DNA of 5,305 nucleotides from an uncultured Eubacteriales bacterium. Lineage in GTDB: Bacteria; Bacillota; Clostridia; Peptostreptococcales; Anaerovoracaceae. The notes under the pieces were generated by a model that did no database searches, had not been told where the DNA came from, and worked only from the letters and a program-made list of their open reading frames with translations. Shown here one piece after another: positions 1 through 5,305 of the stretch; the stretch's first letter is position 1; each line of letters begins with the position of its first letter. The stretch lies in contig UQOC01000083.1 of NCBI GenBank assembly GCA_900542565.1, positions 1 through 5,305 on the forward strand, in the 5' to 3' direction. Position numbers and translations under genes: made by a program.

Positions 1-957
1 GGCGGCGATGGCCCCGCCGATGGCAGCGGTGATATGGTCATAGCCGGGAGCCACATCTGTAACTATAGGCCCCAGTACATAGAAAGGCGCACCCATGCAG
101 ATGCTCTGCTGTATCTTCATATTGGCTGCCACCTGATCCAGTGACATGTGGCCCGGACCTTCTACCATAACCTGCACATCTTTTTCCCACGCTCTCTTGG
201 TCAGCTCGCCAAGCCGTACCAGTTCCTCGATCTGGCAGACATCGCCTGCATCGGCAAGACAGCCGGGACGGCAGGCGTCTCCCAGTGAAATTGTCACATC
301 ATATTCCCGGCATATGTCGAGGATCTCATCATAATATTCATAAAACGGATTTTCCTCTCCGGTCATGGTCATCCAGGCAAAGACCAGCGATCCGCCTCTG
401 GATACTATGTTCATCTTTCGCTTGTGCCTTTTGATCTGGTCGATAGTCTTTCTGGTGATGCCGCAGTGGAGGGTAACGAAGTCTACGCCGTCCTCAGCAT
501 GGAGTCTTATGACATCTATGAAATCTTTAGCTGTGAGGGTGGCCAGATCCCGCTGATAGTGGATGACGCTGTCATAGACAGGGACCGTGCCAATCATTGC
601 AGGACATTCAGCCGTCAGTTTACGGCGGAAAGGCTGGGTATCCCCATGGGAAGAAAGATCCATGATGGCTTCGGCTCCCATGTCAACGGCGGCCATGACC
701 TTTTTCATCTCTATGTCGTAATCCTTGCAGTCCCTTGAAACTCCCAGGTTGACATTGATCTTTGTCCTGAGCATGGAACCTATGCCGTTGGGATCCAGAC
801 ACTTGTGGAGCTTGTTGGCGCAGATGGCGACCTGCCCTCTGGCAACAAGGTCGCGGATTTCTTCTTCGGTACGGTACTCTTTAGCCGCAACAGCTTTCAT
901 TTCCTCGGTGATGATGCCGGCCCTGGCGGCGGCCATCTGTGTGGTGAAATTTCTCAT
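1..957 (-). CDS. thiC: Phosphomethylpyrimidine synthase ThiC, N-terminal 319 residues (3' end outside window)
   Basis: ThiC is a non-canonical radical SAM enzyme that rearranges 5-aminoimidazole ribotide to HMP-P, the first step of the pyrimidine branch. The frame is open from ATG at 957 to the left edge with no internal stop. Family motifs in order are KINVNLG (66-72), EAIMDLSS (96-103), MIGTVPVYD (121-129), [10 protein letters not shown] (158-167), SRGG (186-189), [14 protein letters not shown] (202-215), SLGDACRPG (224-232), VEGPGHM (265-271, His270 a probable Zn ligand) and [19 protein letters not shown] (292-310). The second Zn His and the C-terminal CxxC...C iron-sulfur motif should lie just left of the window. 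It is the short form: it begins directly with a [14 protein letters not shown] segment, without the long N-terminal domain of E. coli and Bacillus ThiC, a form common in Clostridia and archaea. It follows thiD after 95 bases and has its own ribosome binding site. Confidence 0.96.
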   Translation of the reverse strand, partial: MRNFTTQMAAARAGIITEEMKAVAAKEYRTEEEIRDLVARGQVAICANKLHKCLDPNGIGSMLRTKINVNLGVSRDCKDYDIEMKKVMAAVDMGAEAIMDLSSHGDTQPFRRKLTAECPAMIGTVPVYDSVIHYQRDLATLTAKDFIDVIRLHAEDGVDFVTLHCGITRKTIDQIKRHKRKMNIVSRGGSLVFAWMTMTGEENPFYEYYDEILDICREYDVTISLGDACRPGCLADAGDVCQIEELVRLGELTKRAWEKDVQVMVEGPGHMSLDQVAANMKIQQSICMGAPFYVLGPIVTDVAPGYDHITAAIGGAIAA

Positions 958-1052
958 ATATGTTTCCTTTCAGTGGTATTATGGTGCGGCAAGGCGGATA
1001 TTCTCGCCTGCCGGAACTTTGGCTGATCTGTGGTATTGGCTTTTGGCTGAGT
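958..1052 (-). other. 95-base thiD-thiC gap with a possible stem-loop
   Basis: This is the only non-coding space longer than 15 bases in the window. It holds an imperfect inverted repeat (plus-strand arms 987-996 and 1005-1013, nine base pairs with one bulged base and an eight-base loop). Short direct repeats are also present: TTTGGCTGA at 1018-1026 and 1042-1050, and GTGGTATT at 973-980 and 1030-1037. On the minus-strand transcript no U-run follows the stem, so it is not a standard intrinsic terminator. The conserved TPP riboswitch sequences (CUGAGA and the CUGGAUAAUGCCAGCG-like element) are absent, and no convincing -35/-10 pair was found. A role in RNA processing or stability, or none, is equally possible. 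Confidence 0.45.
965..970 (-). promoter_or_regulatory. Ribosome binding site of thiC
   Basis: AAAGGA on the minus strand lies seven bases before ATG at 957, supporting that start over the in-frame ATG seven codons further on (936). Confidence 0.75.
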
Positions 1053-1856
1053 TCACGGTTCCTTTGCGAACCGGCTGTCAAGGTCAAAGGCATGATCCAT
1101 GGGTCCTGAACCGCTTCCCAGATCGAGCATGGCAGAAAGAGCTCCGGAAATATAGTCCTTTGCCCGTATTACGGAGTCATCCAGTGAAAAACCTTTGGCA
1201 AGGTTGGCTGCGATGGCGCTGGAAAATGTGCAGCCTGTGCCATGGGTATTGGGATTATCTATGCGCTTGCCTCTGAACCAGCGGGGACCCTTTTCGTCAT
1301 ACAGAAGGTCGTTGGCGTCATTGACACTGTGGCCGCCTTTCAGGAGGACGGCACAGCCGTAGCGGTCATAGATGACGGCGGCAGCCTTTTCCATATCCTG
1401 TTCGCTGTGGATCTCCATATCAGCGAGGATCTGGCCTTCCGGTATGTTTGGAGTCGCCAGCTGAGCCATCGGGAGAAGTATCCCGGTGAGGGCGGAGATC
1501 GCCTCATCCTGTATGAGCTTGGCGCCGCTGGTGGAGACCATGACCGGGTCGGCCACGATATGAGGCGCTTTGTAATATTCAAGCCTTTCGGCGATGACTT
1601 CTATAAGGACAGATGAAGATACCATGCCGATCTTGACGGCGTCCGGATAGATATCCTCAAAGACTGCGTCGATCTGCAGACGGAGAAATTCCGGACTTAC
1701 TTCTGAAATGCCTGTGACGCCGGTGGTATTCTGGGCGGTCAGGGCTGTGACGGCGCTCATGGCAAAAACGCCGTTCAATGTCATGGTCTTGATATCGGCC
1801 TGTATGCCGGCGCCACCGCTGGAATCGCTGCCGGCTATGGTGAGAGCAGTTTTCAT
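1053..1856 (-). CDS. thiD: Hydroxymethylpyrimidine (phosphate) kinase ThiD
   Basis: ThiD is a ribokinase-fold enzyme that phosphorylates HMP to HMP-P and HMP-P to HMP-PP, the pyrimidine substrate of ThiE. The 267-residue length is typical of a stand-alone ThiD. Motifs in order are AGSDSSGGAGIQADIKT (8-24, substrate-binding start), VKIGMV (74-79), DPVMVSTSG (103-111), ATPNIPE (134-140), LLKGGH (171-176, Lys173) and the catalytic anion hole with conserved Cys, HGTGCTFSSAIAANLA (205-220, Cys209). Some Firmicute ThiD-like kinases also phosphorylate pyridoxal; the thi operon context favours the HMP role. ATG at 1856 overlaps the HAD stop as ATGA, with AAAGGAGG six bases upstream. The gene ends in TGA at 1053, followed by the only sizeable gap in the operon before thiC. 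Confidence 0.96.
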   Translation of the reverse strand: MKTALTIAGSDSSGGAGIQADIKTMTLNGVFAMSAVTALTAQNTTGVTGISEVSPEFLRLQIDAVFEDIYPDAVKIGMVSSSVLIEVIAERLEYYKAPHIVADPVMVSTSGAKLIQDEAISALTGILLPMAQLATPNIPEGQILADMEIHSEQDMEKAAAVIYDRYGCAVLLKGGHSVNDANDLLYDEKGPRWFRGKRIDNPNTHGTGCTFSSAIAANLAKGFSLDDSVIRAKDYISGALSAMLDLGSGSGPMDHAFDLDSRFAKEP

Positions 1857-2566
1857 ACGGCGCCTCCTTTTACCCGGCCCATACGCAGTGACGGCCGGTT
1901 TTCTTTCGAAGAGATAAATTGAAAGAGTTTTCTCCTGTTTTCCGGTGAAAAGTCTGCCATGTAAAAGTCGCAGAGCTCCCTTAGCCGTTCATGCTCCTTC
2001 TCATAACTGTCATATACGCCAATGATGGTAAATCCGTCGTCTTTGGCTGTCAGAGCGGCATAGAGGGCATCTTCAAAGACTATGACCTGATCTTTGCCCA
2101 GCCCCATATATGCTGCGGCTTCCCGGTATATTTGGGGTTCATCCTTGCCGTGGGCAACAGAGGTGCAGGTGAATATTTCAGAAAAATACTGCCGGATGCC
2201 GCAGCGTTTCAGGGCAGCATCTACCAGATACTGGTCGGTCGCGGTAGCTATGCACATGGACATGCCCATTTCTGACATTTCCGACAGCAGCTTTTCCGTG
2301 CCTGATTTGAGTATGAGTTCATCTCTGTAATATCTTTCTATCATCTTGTTGACCCCGGCCATGATCTCATCGATGGACTGGGTTATGCCATAGGCTTTTC
2401 TGTAATGACAGGCAGCCTGATAAAGGCTCATTGCCTTGAAAGTTTCGTTTATGTCCTTGTCAGGTTCAAGGCCGATGGAACGGAGATAATTTTCTCCTAC
2501 GGTATTCCATACGAACATGGAGTTGAGCAGAGTACCGTCGAGATCGAATATTGCACCTTTTATCAT
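1853..2566 (-). CDS. HAD-superfamily phosphatase (subfamily IA), candidate thiamin monophosphate phosphatase
   Basis: The 237-residue protein is a haloacid dehalogenase-type phosphohydrolase. Motif I is FDLDGT with nucleophile Asp8 and acid/base Asp10. Residues about 15-85 form a helical C1 cap. Motif II is CIATAT (105-110, probable Thr108), motif III is GKDEPQIY (Lys141), and motif IV is VFEDALYA with Glu165-Asp166 for Mg. The layout resembles beta-phosphoglucomutase-like and YqaB-type phosphatases. The last 20 residues are basic and follow the fold. The substrate cannot be read from sequence. Its place between thiE and thiD, with overlapping ends on both sides, suggests a thiamin-pathway substrate: thiamin monophosphate is the best guess, with HMP-P, thiazole phosphate or housecleaning of damaged phosphates as alternatives. 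HAD proteins clustered with or fused to thi genes have been described as the missing thiamin monophosphate phosphatase in bacteria and plants. ATG at 2566 is preceded by AAAGGAGG at ten bases. Confidence 0.9.
   Translation of the reverse strand: MIKGAIFDLDGTLLNSMFVWNTVGENYLRSIGLEPDKDINETFKAMSLYQAACHYRKAYGITQSIDEIMAGVNKMIERYYRDELILKSGTEKLLSEMSEMGMSMCIATATDQYLVDAALKRCGIRQYFSEIFTCTSVAHGKDEPQIYREAAAYMGLGKDQVIVFEDALYAALTAKDDGFTIIGVYDSYEKEHERLRELCDFYMADFSPENRRKLFQFISSKENRPSLRMGRVKGGAV
1863..1870 (-). promoter_or_regulatory. Ribosome binding site of thiD, inside the HAD gene
   Basis: AAAGGAGG on the minus strand lies six bases before ATG at 1856. It is read within the HAD C-terminal codons as Lys-Gly-Gly, so the basic HAD tail (VKGGAV) partly reflects this signal. 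Confidence 0.82.
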
Positions 2567-3204
2567 AGGAAAAGCACCTCCTTTGCTTTTTCTTTAAGTG
2601 CGGCTGCGGCAGCTGCAATGTCAGGGGCTCCGAAGATGGCGGAGATCACCGCCACCCCTGCCGCACCGCAGCCTTTCAGGGCTTCAATATTGTTTTCGTT
2701 TATGCCGCCGATGGCCACCGCCGGGATGGAAACGGATGAACAGATTTCTTTTAGCTGCCGGGTGGTTATCCGTACGGCGCTGCTTTTGGTAGGTGACGGG
2801 AATACTGCGCCTATACCAAGATAGTCAGCTCCTGCTTTTTCGGCGGCTGCGGCCTGCTCTGCTGTCTTGGCTGTGGCGCCTATGATAAAATCCCTGCCGG
2901 CAAGCCGGCGGACATCTTCAACAGGCATATCCCCGCTGCCCACATGGACACCATCGGCGCCGCTCTTTAATGCCACATTGAAATTGTCGTTTATTATGAG
3001 AGGAACATCATAGCGATGGCAAAGATCTCCTATGACAAGAGCTTCCTCTATGAATCTGTCTTCTGCCAGTTCTTTTTCTCTGAGCTGGATCATGGTCGCA
3101 CCGCCCTTGAGAGCAGATTCTACCTGGCGGTACAGCGGCGTGTCTACGGCCCATTGCTGGTCGGTTATGGCATATAAGAGCAGCATATCTTTATTGAATT
3201 TCAT
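2563..3204 (-). CDS. thiE: Thiamin-phosphate synthase ThiE
   Basis: ThiE couples HMP-PP and thiazole phosphate to give thiamin monophosphate, releasing pyrophosphate. The 213-residue length is normal for the family. Motifs in order are YAITD (11-15, first strand), QLREK (40-44, Gln, Arg and Lys contacts to pyrimidine and pyrophosphate), IINDN (70-74, Asn72 and the Mg ligand Asp73), GVHVGSGDMP (85-94, second Mg ligand Asp92), GATAKT (109-114, the GxSxHT region), GIGAVFPSPTK (130-140, Lys140 for pyrophosphate) and AIGGIN (164-169). All key residues expected of an active enzyme are present. In GATAKT, Thr and Lys replace Ser and His, a variation I believe is common in clostridial ThiE. The start ATG at 3204 overlaps the tenI stop in an ATGA quartet, and AGGAGA lies six bases upstream inside tenI. 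The end overlaps the HAD gene in the same way. Confidence 0.96.
   Translation of the reverse strand: MKFNKDMLLLYAITDQQWAVDTPLYRQVESALKGGATMIQLREKELAEDRFIEEALVIGDLCHRYDVPLIINDNFNVALKSGADGVHVGSGDMPVEDVRRLAGRDFIIGATAKTAEQAAAAEKAGADYLGIGAVFPSPTKSSAVRITTRQLKEICSSVSIPAVAIGGINENNIEALKGCGAAGVAVISAIFGAPDIAAAAAALKEKAKEVLFL
2577..2584 (-). promoter_or_regulatory. Ribosome binding site of the HAD gene, inside thiE
   Basis: AAAGGAGG on the minus strand lies ten bases before ATG at 2566 and within the last thiE codons (Ala-Lys-Glu-Val). It is a near-perfect Shine-Dalgarno sequence with slightly long spacing. Confidence 0.8.
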
Positions 3205-3845
3205 TGGTTCTCTCCTGTTTGTCCTGAGGCACGGTCATATCTGTTTTCCGGACTGCCGCCCAAAGCGGCAGAAAGGGCGGATGGATCGGCGCAGGTCATG
3301 GCAGCGCTCATCACACATATGCCTGCTGCCCCTGCCTCCCGTACTGCTGCGGCGTTGGCAGGATCTATCCCGCCTATGGCGTAGACAGGTATGGAGACCC
3401 TGCTGCAGATCTGTTTCAGAAAATCTGTCCCTCTGCCGGGAACGCCTGCCTTGCAGTCTGTATTGAATATATGTCCCGCTGTTATGTAAGTACACCCCAG
3501 CGCCTCAGCTTCGGACGCTTCGGCCGCTGAATGGCATGAAGCACCCAGAACGGACAGCTTTTTCCGCTGCCGGTGATCCAGTTTGCGCAGGCCGTCCATG
3601 GAAAGGTGCAGGGCTGCCGCATGTAGCTTTTCGGCTGTATCGGCAAATGTATGGAGTATACAGAGCGTGCCTCTTGCTCGGCATATTTCCATTACCTTTG
3701 CTGCCAGGCGGGTGTATTCTTCGGGAGAAAGATCCTTTTCCCTCAGGATGACTGCCTTTGGACAAGACTGCGCCAGTCTTTCTATCCTGGTCAGGAAATC
3801 TTCCCGGCACAGTTTTCGGTTGGTTACAAAGATCACATCAGACAT
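3201..3845 (-). CDS. tenI: TenI-type thiazole tautomerase (ThiE paralogue)
   Basis: The 214-residue product has the ThiE/TenI TIM-barrel fold. TenI converts the ThiG product to the aromatic carboxythiazole phosphate used by ThiE. It is called TenI rather than ThiE because of the segment GHIFNTDCK (residues 124-132) followed by GVPGRG. This closely matches, from memory, the Bacillus subtilis TenI segment GHVFETDCK, whose His is the catalytic residue; His125 is the equivalent here. ThiE-specific ligands are missing: the Gln of QLREK is Ile33 and the Asn-Asp pair is His65-Thr66. The phosphate-binding end is kept (YAIGGIDP at 155-162, ICVMSAA at 176-182). The start chosen is ATG at 3845, giving MSDVIFVTNR, which begins at the first barrel strand. 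It overlaps the thiH end by 8 bases. ATG at 3857 is possible, but neither start has a clear Shine-Dalgarno, so coupling to thiH is likely. The tail after about residue 197 is polar and probably disordered. Confidence 0.88.
   Translation of the reverse strand: MSDVIFVTNRKLCREDFLTRIERLAQSCPKAVILREKDLSPEEYTRLAAKVMEICRARGTLCILHTFADTAEKLHAAALHLSMDGLRKLDHRQRKKLSVLGASCHSAAEASEAEALGCTYITAGHIFNTDCKAGVPGRGTDFLKQICSRVSIPVYAIGGIDPANAAAVREAGAAGICVMSAAMTCADPSALSAALGGSPENRYDRASGQTGENQ
3211..3216 (-). promoter_or_regulatory. Ribosome binding site of thiE, inside tenI
   Basis: AGGAGA on the minus strand lies six bases before the thiE ATG at 3204 and within the last codons of tenI (Gly-Glu of the C-terminal TGENQ). 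It supports this start and the ATGA overlap. Confidence 0.75.
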
Positions 3846-5091
3846 AGAGATAATCATTGAGGACCGGCTGGAGTCCTTCTTTTTCAATGTCCTCATACAT
3901 GGTGCCAAGACTCCTTCCATCGTCTATCTCAAACTGTTCGTCACCCTGCTGGCCCTCCTGCTCCTTTCCGCTGTATTTGCTTTCGTGGTCGCCTATGCCG
4001 GTTGAAACACCTGCTGATACTTTTGTGGCGGCGATCCTGACGATGCCGTTCCTGAACCTGGCGCTTTCTCGGGAAGAAACGGTTATCCCCGCAAAAGGCA
4101 TGAATATCCGGTAGGCGCATAGTATCTGGCAAAGCTGGGTCTCATGGACATCCAGCGGATTTATCTTATCGTTGTTCACTATGGGCCTCAGCCTTGGGCA
4201 TGAAAGGGATATTTCGGCATGGGGATATTTTCTCTGGAGAAAATATGCGTGGAGCCCGGTGGCGAGGGCGTCCCTGCGAAAATCTGCAAGACCCAGCAGG
4301 GCGGAAAAAGCGACTCCTCTCATGCCGCCCATCAGTGCTCTTTCCTGGGCGTCAAATCTGTAAGGCCATACTCTCTTGTGGCCCAGCAGATGGAGAGTCT
4401 CATATTTATCCGGATCGTATGTTTCCTGGAATACGGTAACATAGTCGGCTCCGCATTGGTGGAGATAAGCGTATTCGTCAGTGTTGACAGGATATATTTC
4501 AAGACCTACCATGCGGAAATACTTTCTTGCCAGTTTGCAGGCTTCACCGATATATTCCACATCGCTTTCCTTGCGGCTTTCGCCTGTGAGGATAAGGATC
4601 TCTTCCATGCCGCTTTGTGCAATGACCTGCATTTCGTGTTCCACCTGTTCCATTGAAAGCTTCATGCGGCTGATGTGGTTGTAGCAGTTGAACCCGCAGT
4701 AGACGCAGTAGTTTTCGCAGTAATTGGCGATGTACAGCGGTGTGAACATATATACGGTGTTGCCGAAATGCTTGCCTGTCTCTTCTCTGGCTTTCTGAGC
4801 CATTTCTTCCAGAAAAGGTTCTGCGGCCGGGGACATGAGCGCTTTAAAATCCTCGATGCTGCAGTTTCTGTGGCTCAGGGCAGCCTTGACATCTGCTGCT
4901 GTGTACCTGTCATAGTCGTAGGTATCCACCTGGGACATGACCTTGTCACGGATATCTGAGCTGATGACTTCCATTCCCGGCAGATATTCCATGTGGCTTT
5001 TGCGGGATGAAGGGTCGGTCTCAAGACGGTGTTTTTTGGCCAATGCCTGGGGTGAAAGAAATTCTGAATCTACGAAAAACTGATTTTCCAT
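3838..5091 (-). CDS. thiH: Tyrosine lyase ThiH (2-iminoacetate synthase), radical SAM
   Basis: ThiH is a [4Fe-4S] radical SAM enzyme that cleaves tyrosine to dehydroglycine (2-iminoacetate) and p-cresol; dehydroglycine feeds ThiG. The 417-residue product carries the radical SAM cluster motif CENYCVYC with C125, C129 and C132 (CxxxCxxC), followed by GF. A TGES segment (residues 169-172) is the likely SAM-contact strand, and FQETYDPDKY (221-230) is a family signature. A SCPRLRP segment (298-304) and the tail FEIDDGRS...GLQPV also match the C-terminal half. An N-terminal region of about 45 residues precedes the part that aligns with E. coli ThiH. The start is ATG at 5091, seven bases after AGGAGG. 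An in-frame TTG at 5097 would add two residues but lies only one base from that site, so it was rejected. The 3' end overlaps the next gene by 8 bases. Use of ThiH rather than the oxidase ThiO suggests an anaerobe. Confidence 0.96.
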   Translation of the reverse strand: MENQFFVDSEFLSPQALAKKHRLETDPSSRKSHMEYLPGMEVISSDIRDKVMSQVDTYDYDRYTAADVKAALSHRNCSIEDFKALMSPAAEPFLEEMAQKAREETGKHFGNTVYMFTPLYIANYCENYCVYCGFNCYNHISRMKLSMEQVEHEMQVIAQSGMEEILILTGESRKESDVEYIGEACKLARKYFRMVGLEIYPVNTDEYAYLHQCGADYVTVFQETYDPDKYETLHLLGHKRVWPYRFDAQERALMGGMRGVAFSALLGLADFRRDALATGLHAYFLQRKYPHAEISLSCPRLRPIVNNDKINPLDVHETQLCQILCAYRIFMPFAGITVSSRESARFRNGIVRIAATKVSAGVSTGIGDHESKYSGKEQEGQQGDEQFEIDDGRSLGTMYEDIEKEGLQPVLNDYLYV

Positions 5092-5098
5092 TTGCAAA

Positions 5099-5104
5099 CC
5101 TCCT
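5099..5104 (-). promoter_or_regulatory. Ribosome binding site of thiH (decides the start)
   Basis: AGGAGG on the minus strand lies directly after the thiG stop codon and seven bases before ATG at 5091. This spacing fixes the thiH start at 5091 and argues against the in-frame TTG at 5097, which is one base away. The later in-frame ATG at 4992 has no Shine-Dalgarno sequence in front of it. Confidence 0.85.
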
Positions 5105-5305
5105 TTAGTCTCTCAAAAACCCTGTCAGAGGGTCTGATGATGAAGCGCCTCTGGTCAGTACCCGGCCCAGACCGGAAAGATATGCCTTGCGGCCTGCTTC
5201 TATGGCCTGGCGGAAGGCTGCGGCCATCAGGGGCAGGTCGCCGGCGGTGGCAAGGGCCGTATTGGCCATGATGGCGGCAGCCCCCATCTCCATGGCTTCG
5301 CAGGC
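5105..5305 (-). CDS. thiG: Thiazole synthase ThiG, C-terminal fragment (5' end outside window)
   Basis: This is the last 66 codons of a gene entering from the right edge and ending in TAA. ThiG is a cytoplasmic TIM-barrel enzyme that condenses deoxyxylulose 5-phosphate, dehydroglycine and ThiS-thiocarboxylate sulfur into the thiazole phosphate. The visible part matches the end of the family: an EAMEMGAAA segment, an [10 protein letters not shown] segment (family: VNTAIA.A.DP, at the phosphate-binding end of the barrel), then the helix [18 protein letters not shown] and a short tail ending DPLTGFLRD. The frame stays open to the window edge upstream of the internal Met at 5293, so that Met is not the start. 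The catalytic lysine lies outside the window. The stop is 13 bases before the thiH start, and the next gene being thiH, the ThiG partner, supports the call. Confidence 0.93.
   Translation of the reverse strand, partial: ACEAMEMGAAAIMANTALATAGDLPLMAAAFRQAIEAGRKAYLSGLGRVLTRGASSSDPLTGFLRD

Noticed and set aside
987..1013. Intrinsic terminator between thiD and thiC
   Set aside because: The stem is imperfect and is followed by CACCATAATACC rather than a U-run on the transcript.
958..1052. TPP riboswitch in front of thiC
   Set aside because: The conserved riboswitch core elements are absent and 95 bases leaves little room; any switch is more likely upstream of the operon, outside the window.
958..1052. 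Separate promoter for thiC
   Set aside because: CATAAT on the minus strand resembles a -10 box, but there is no -35-like hexamer about 17 bases before it.
881..1093. 70-residue minus-strand frame across the thiD-thiC gap
   Set aside because: It overlaps the end of thiD and the start of thiC in another frame. The conserved ThiC sequence from 957 explains the region better.
725..1276. 183-residue plus-strand open frame spanning the thiC start and the thiD end
   Set aside because: Most of it is antisense to thiC and thiD, and the translation looks like random composition rich in Trp, Arg and Leu.
1242..1616. 124-residue plus-strand open frame opposite thiD
   Set aside because: It lies wholly antisense to conserved ThiD motifs and has no recognisable domain; it is a shadow frame.
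3583..4005. 140-residue plus-strand open frame, opposite tenI and thiH
   Set aside because: It is antisense to two well-supported genes and matches no family I recognise. Its hydrophobic end is what a reversed coding strand of this composition gives.
3838..4020. Possible frameshift at the charged, Gln/Glu-rich stretch of the ThiH C-terminus (KEQEGQQGDEQ)
   Set aside because: The frame continues into the conserved FEIDDGRS and GLQPV tail, so this is a normal linker and not a disruption.

Overview
The window is one stretch of a thiamin (vitamin B1) biosynthesis operon, read entirely on the minus strand. In transcription order, from right to left, it holds: the 3' end of thiG (5305-5105), thiH (5091-3838), a tenI-type gene (3845-3201), thiE (3204-2563), a HAD-family phosphatase gene (2566-1853), thiD (1856-1053) and the 5' part of thiC (957 to beyond position 1). 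No tRNA, rRNA, mobile element, CRISPR array, promoter or terminator was recognised. The plus-strand open frames are shadows of these genes.

The genes cover both branches of the pathway. ThiG and ThiH build the thiazole, with dehydroglycine made by ThiH from tyrosine. TenI would aromatise the thiazole product. ThiC makes the pyrimidine (HMP-P) from AIR, and ThiD phosphorylates it to HMP-PP. ThiE joins the halves into thiamin monophosphate. No ThiL (thiamin-phosphate kinase) is visible. The HAD protein sits between thiE and thiD and is a reasonable candidate for the phosphatase that converts thiamin monophosphate to thiamin before pyrophosphorylation elsewhere. The sulfur carrier genes (thiS, thiF) and any TPP riboswitch would be expected to the right of the window, upstream of thiG, and are not visible here.

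The genes are packed very tightly. Three junctions (tenI/thiE, thiE/HAD, HAD/thiD) are ATGA stop-start overlaps with the downstream ribosome binding site inside the upstream gene. thiH/tenI overlap by 8 bases with no recognisable Shine-Dalgarno. The only real gap is 95 bases between thiD and thiC, which contains a possible stem-loop and short direct repeats.

The organism is most likely an anaerobic Firmicute of the class Clostridia. The reasons are the short-form ThiC lacking the long N-terminal domain, the use of oxygen-sensitive ThiH rather than the oxidase ThiO, the strong AAAGGAGG-type ribosome binding sites, and ThiG, ThiH and ThiE sequences of clostridial style. Genus cannot be assigned by eye. 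This is mainly a conventional pathway; the most interesting member is the HAD phosphatase.
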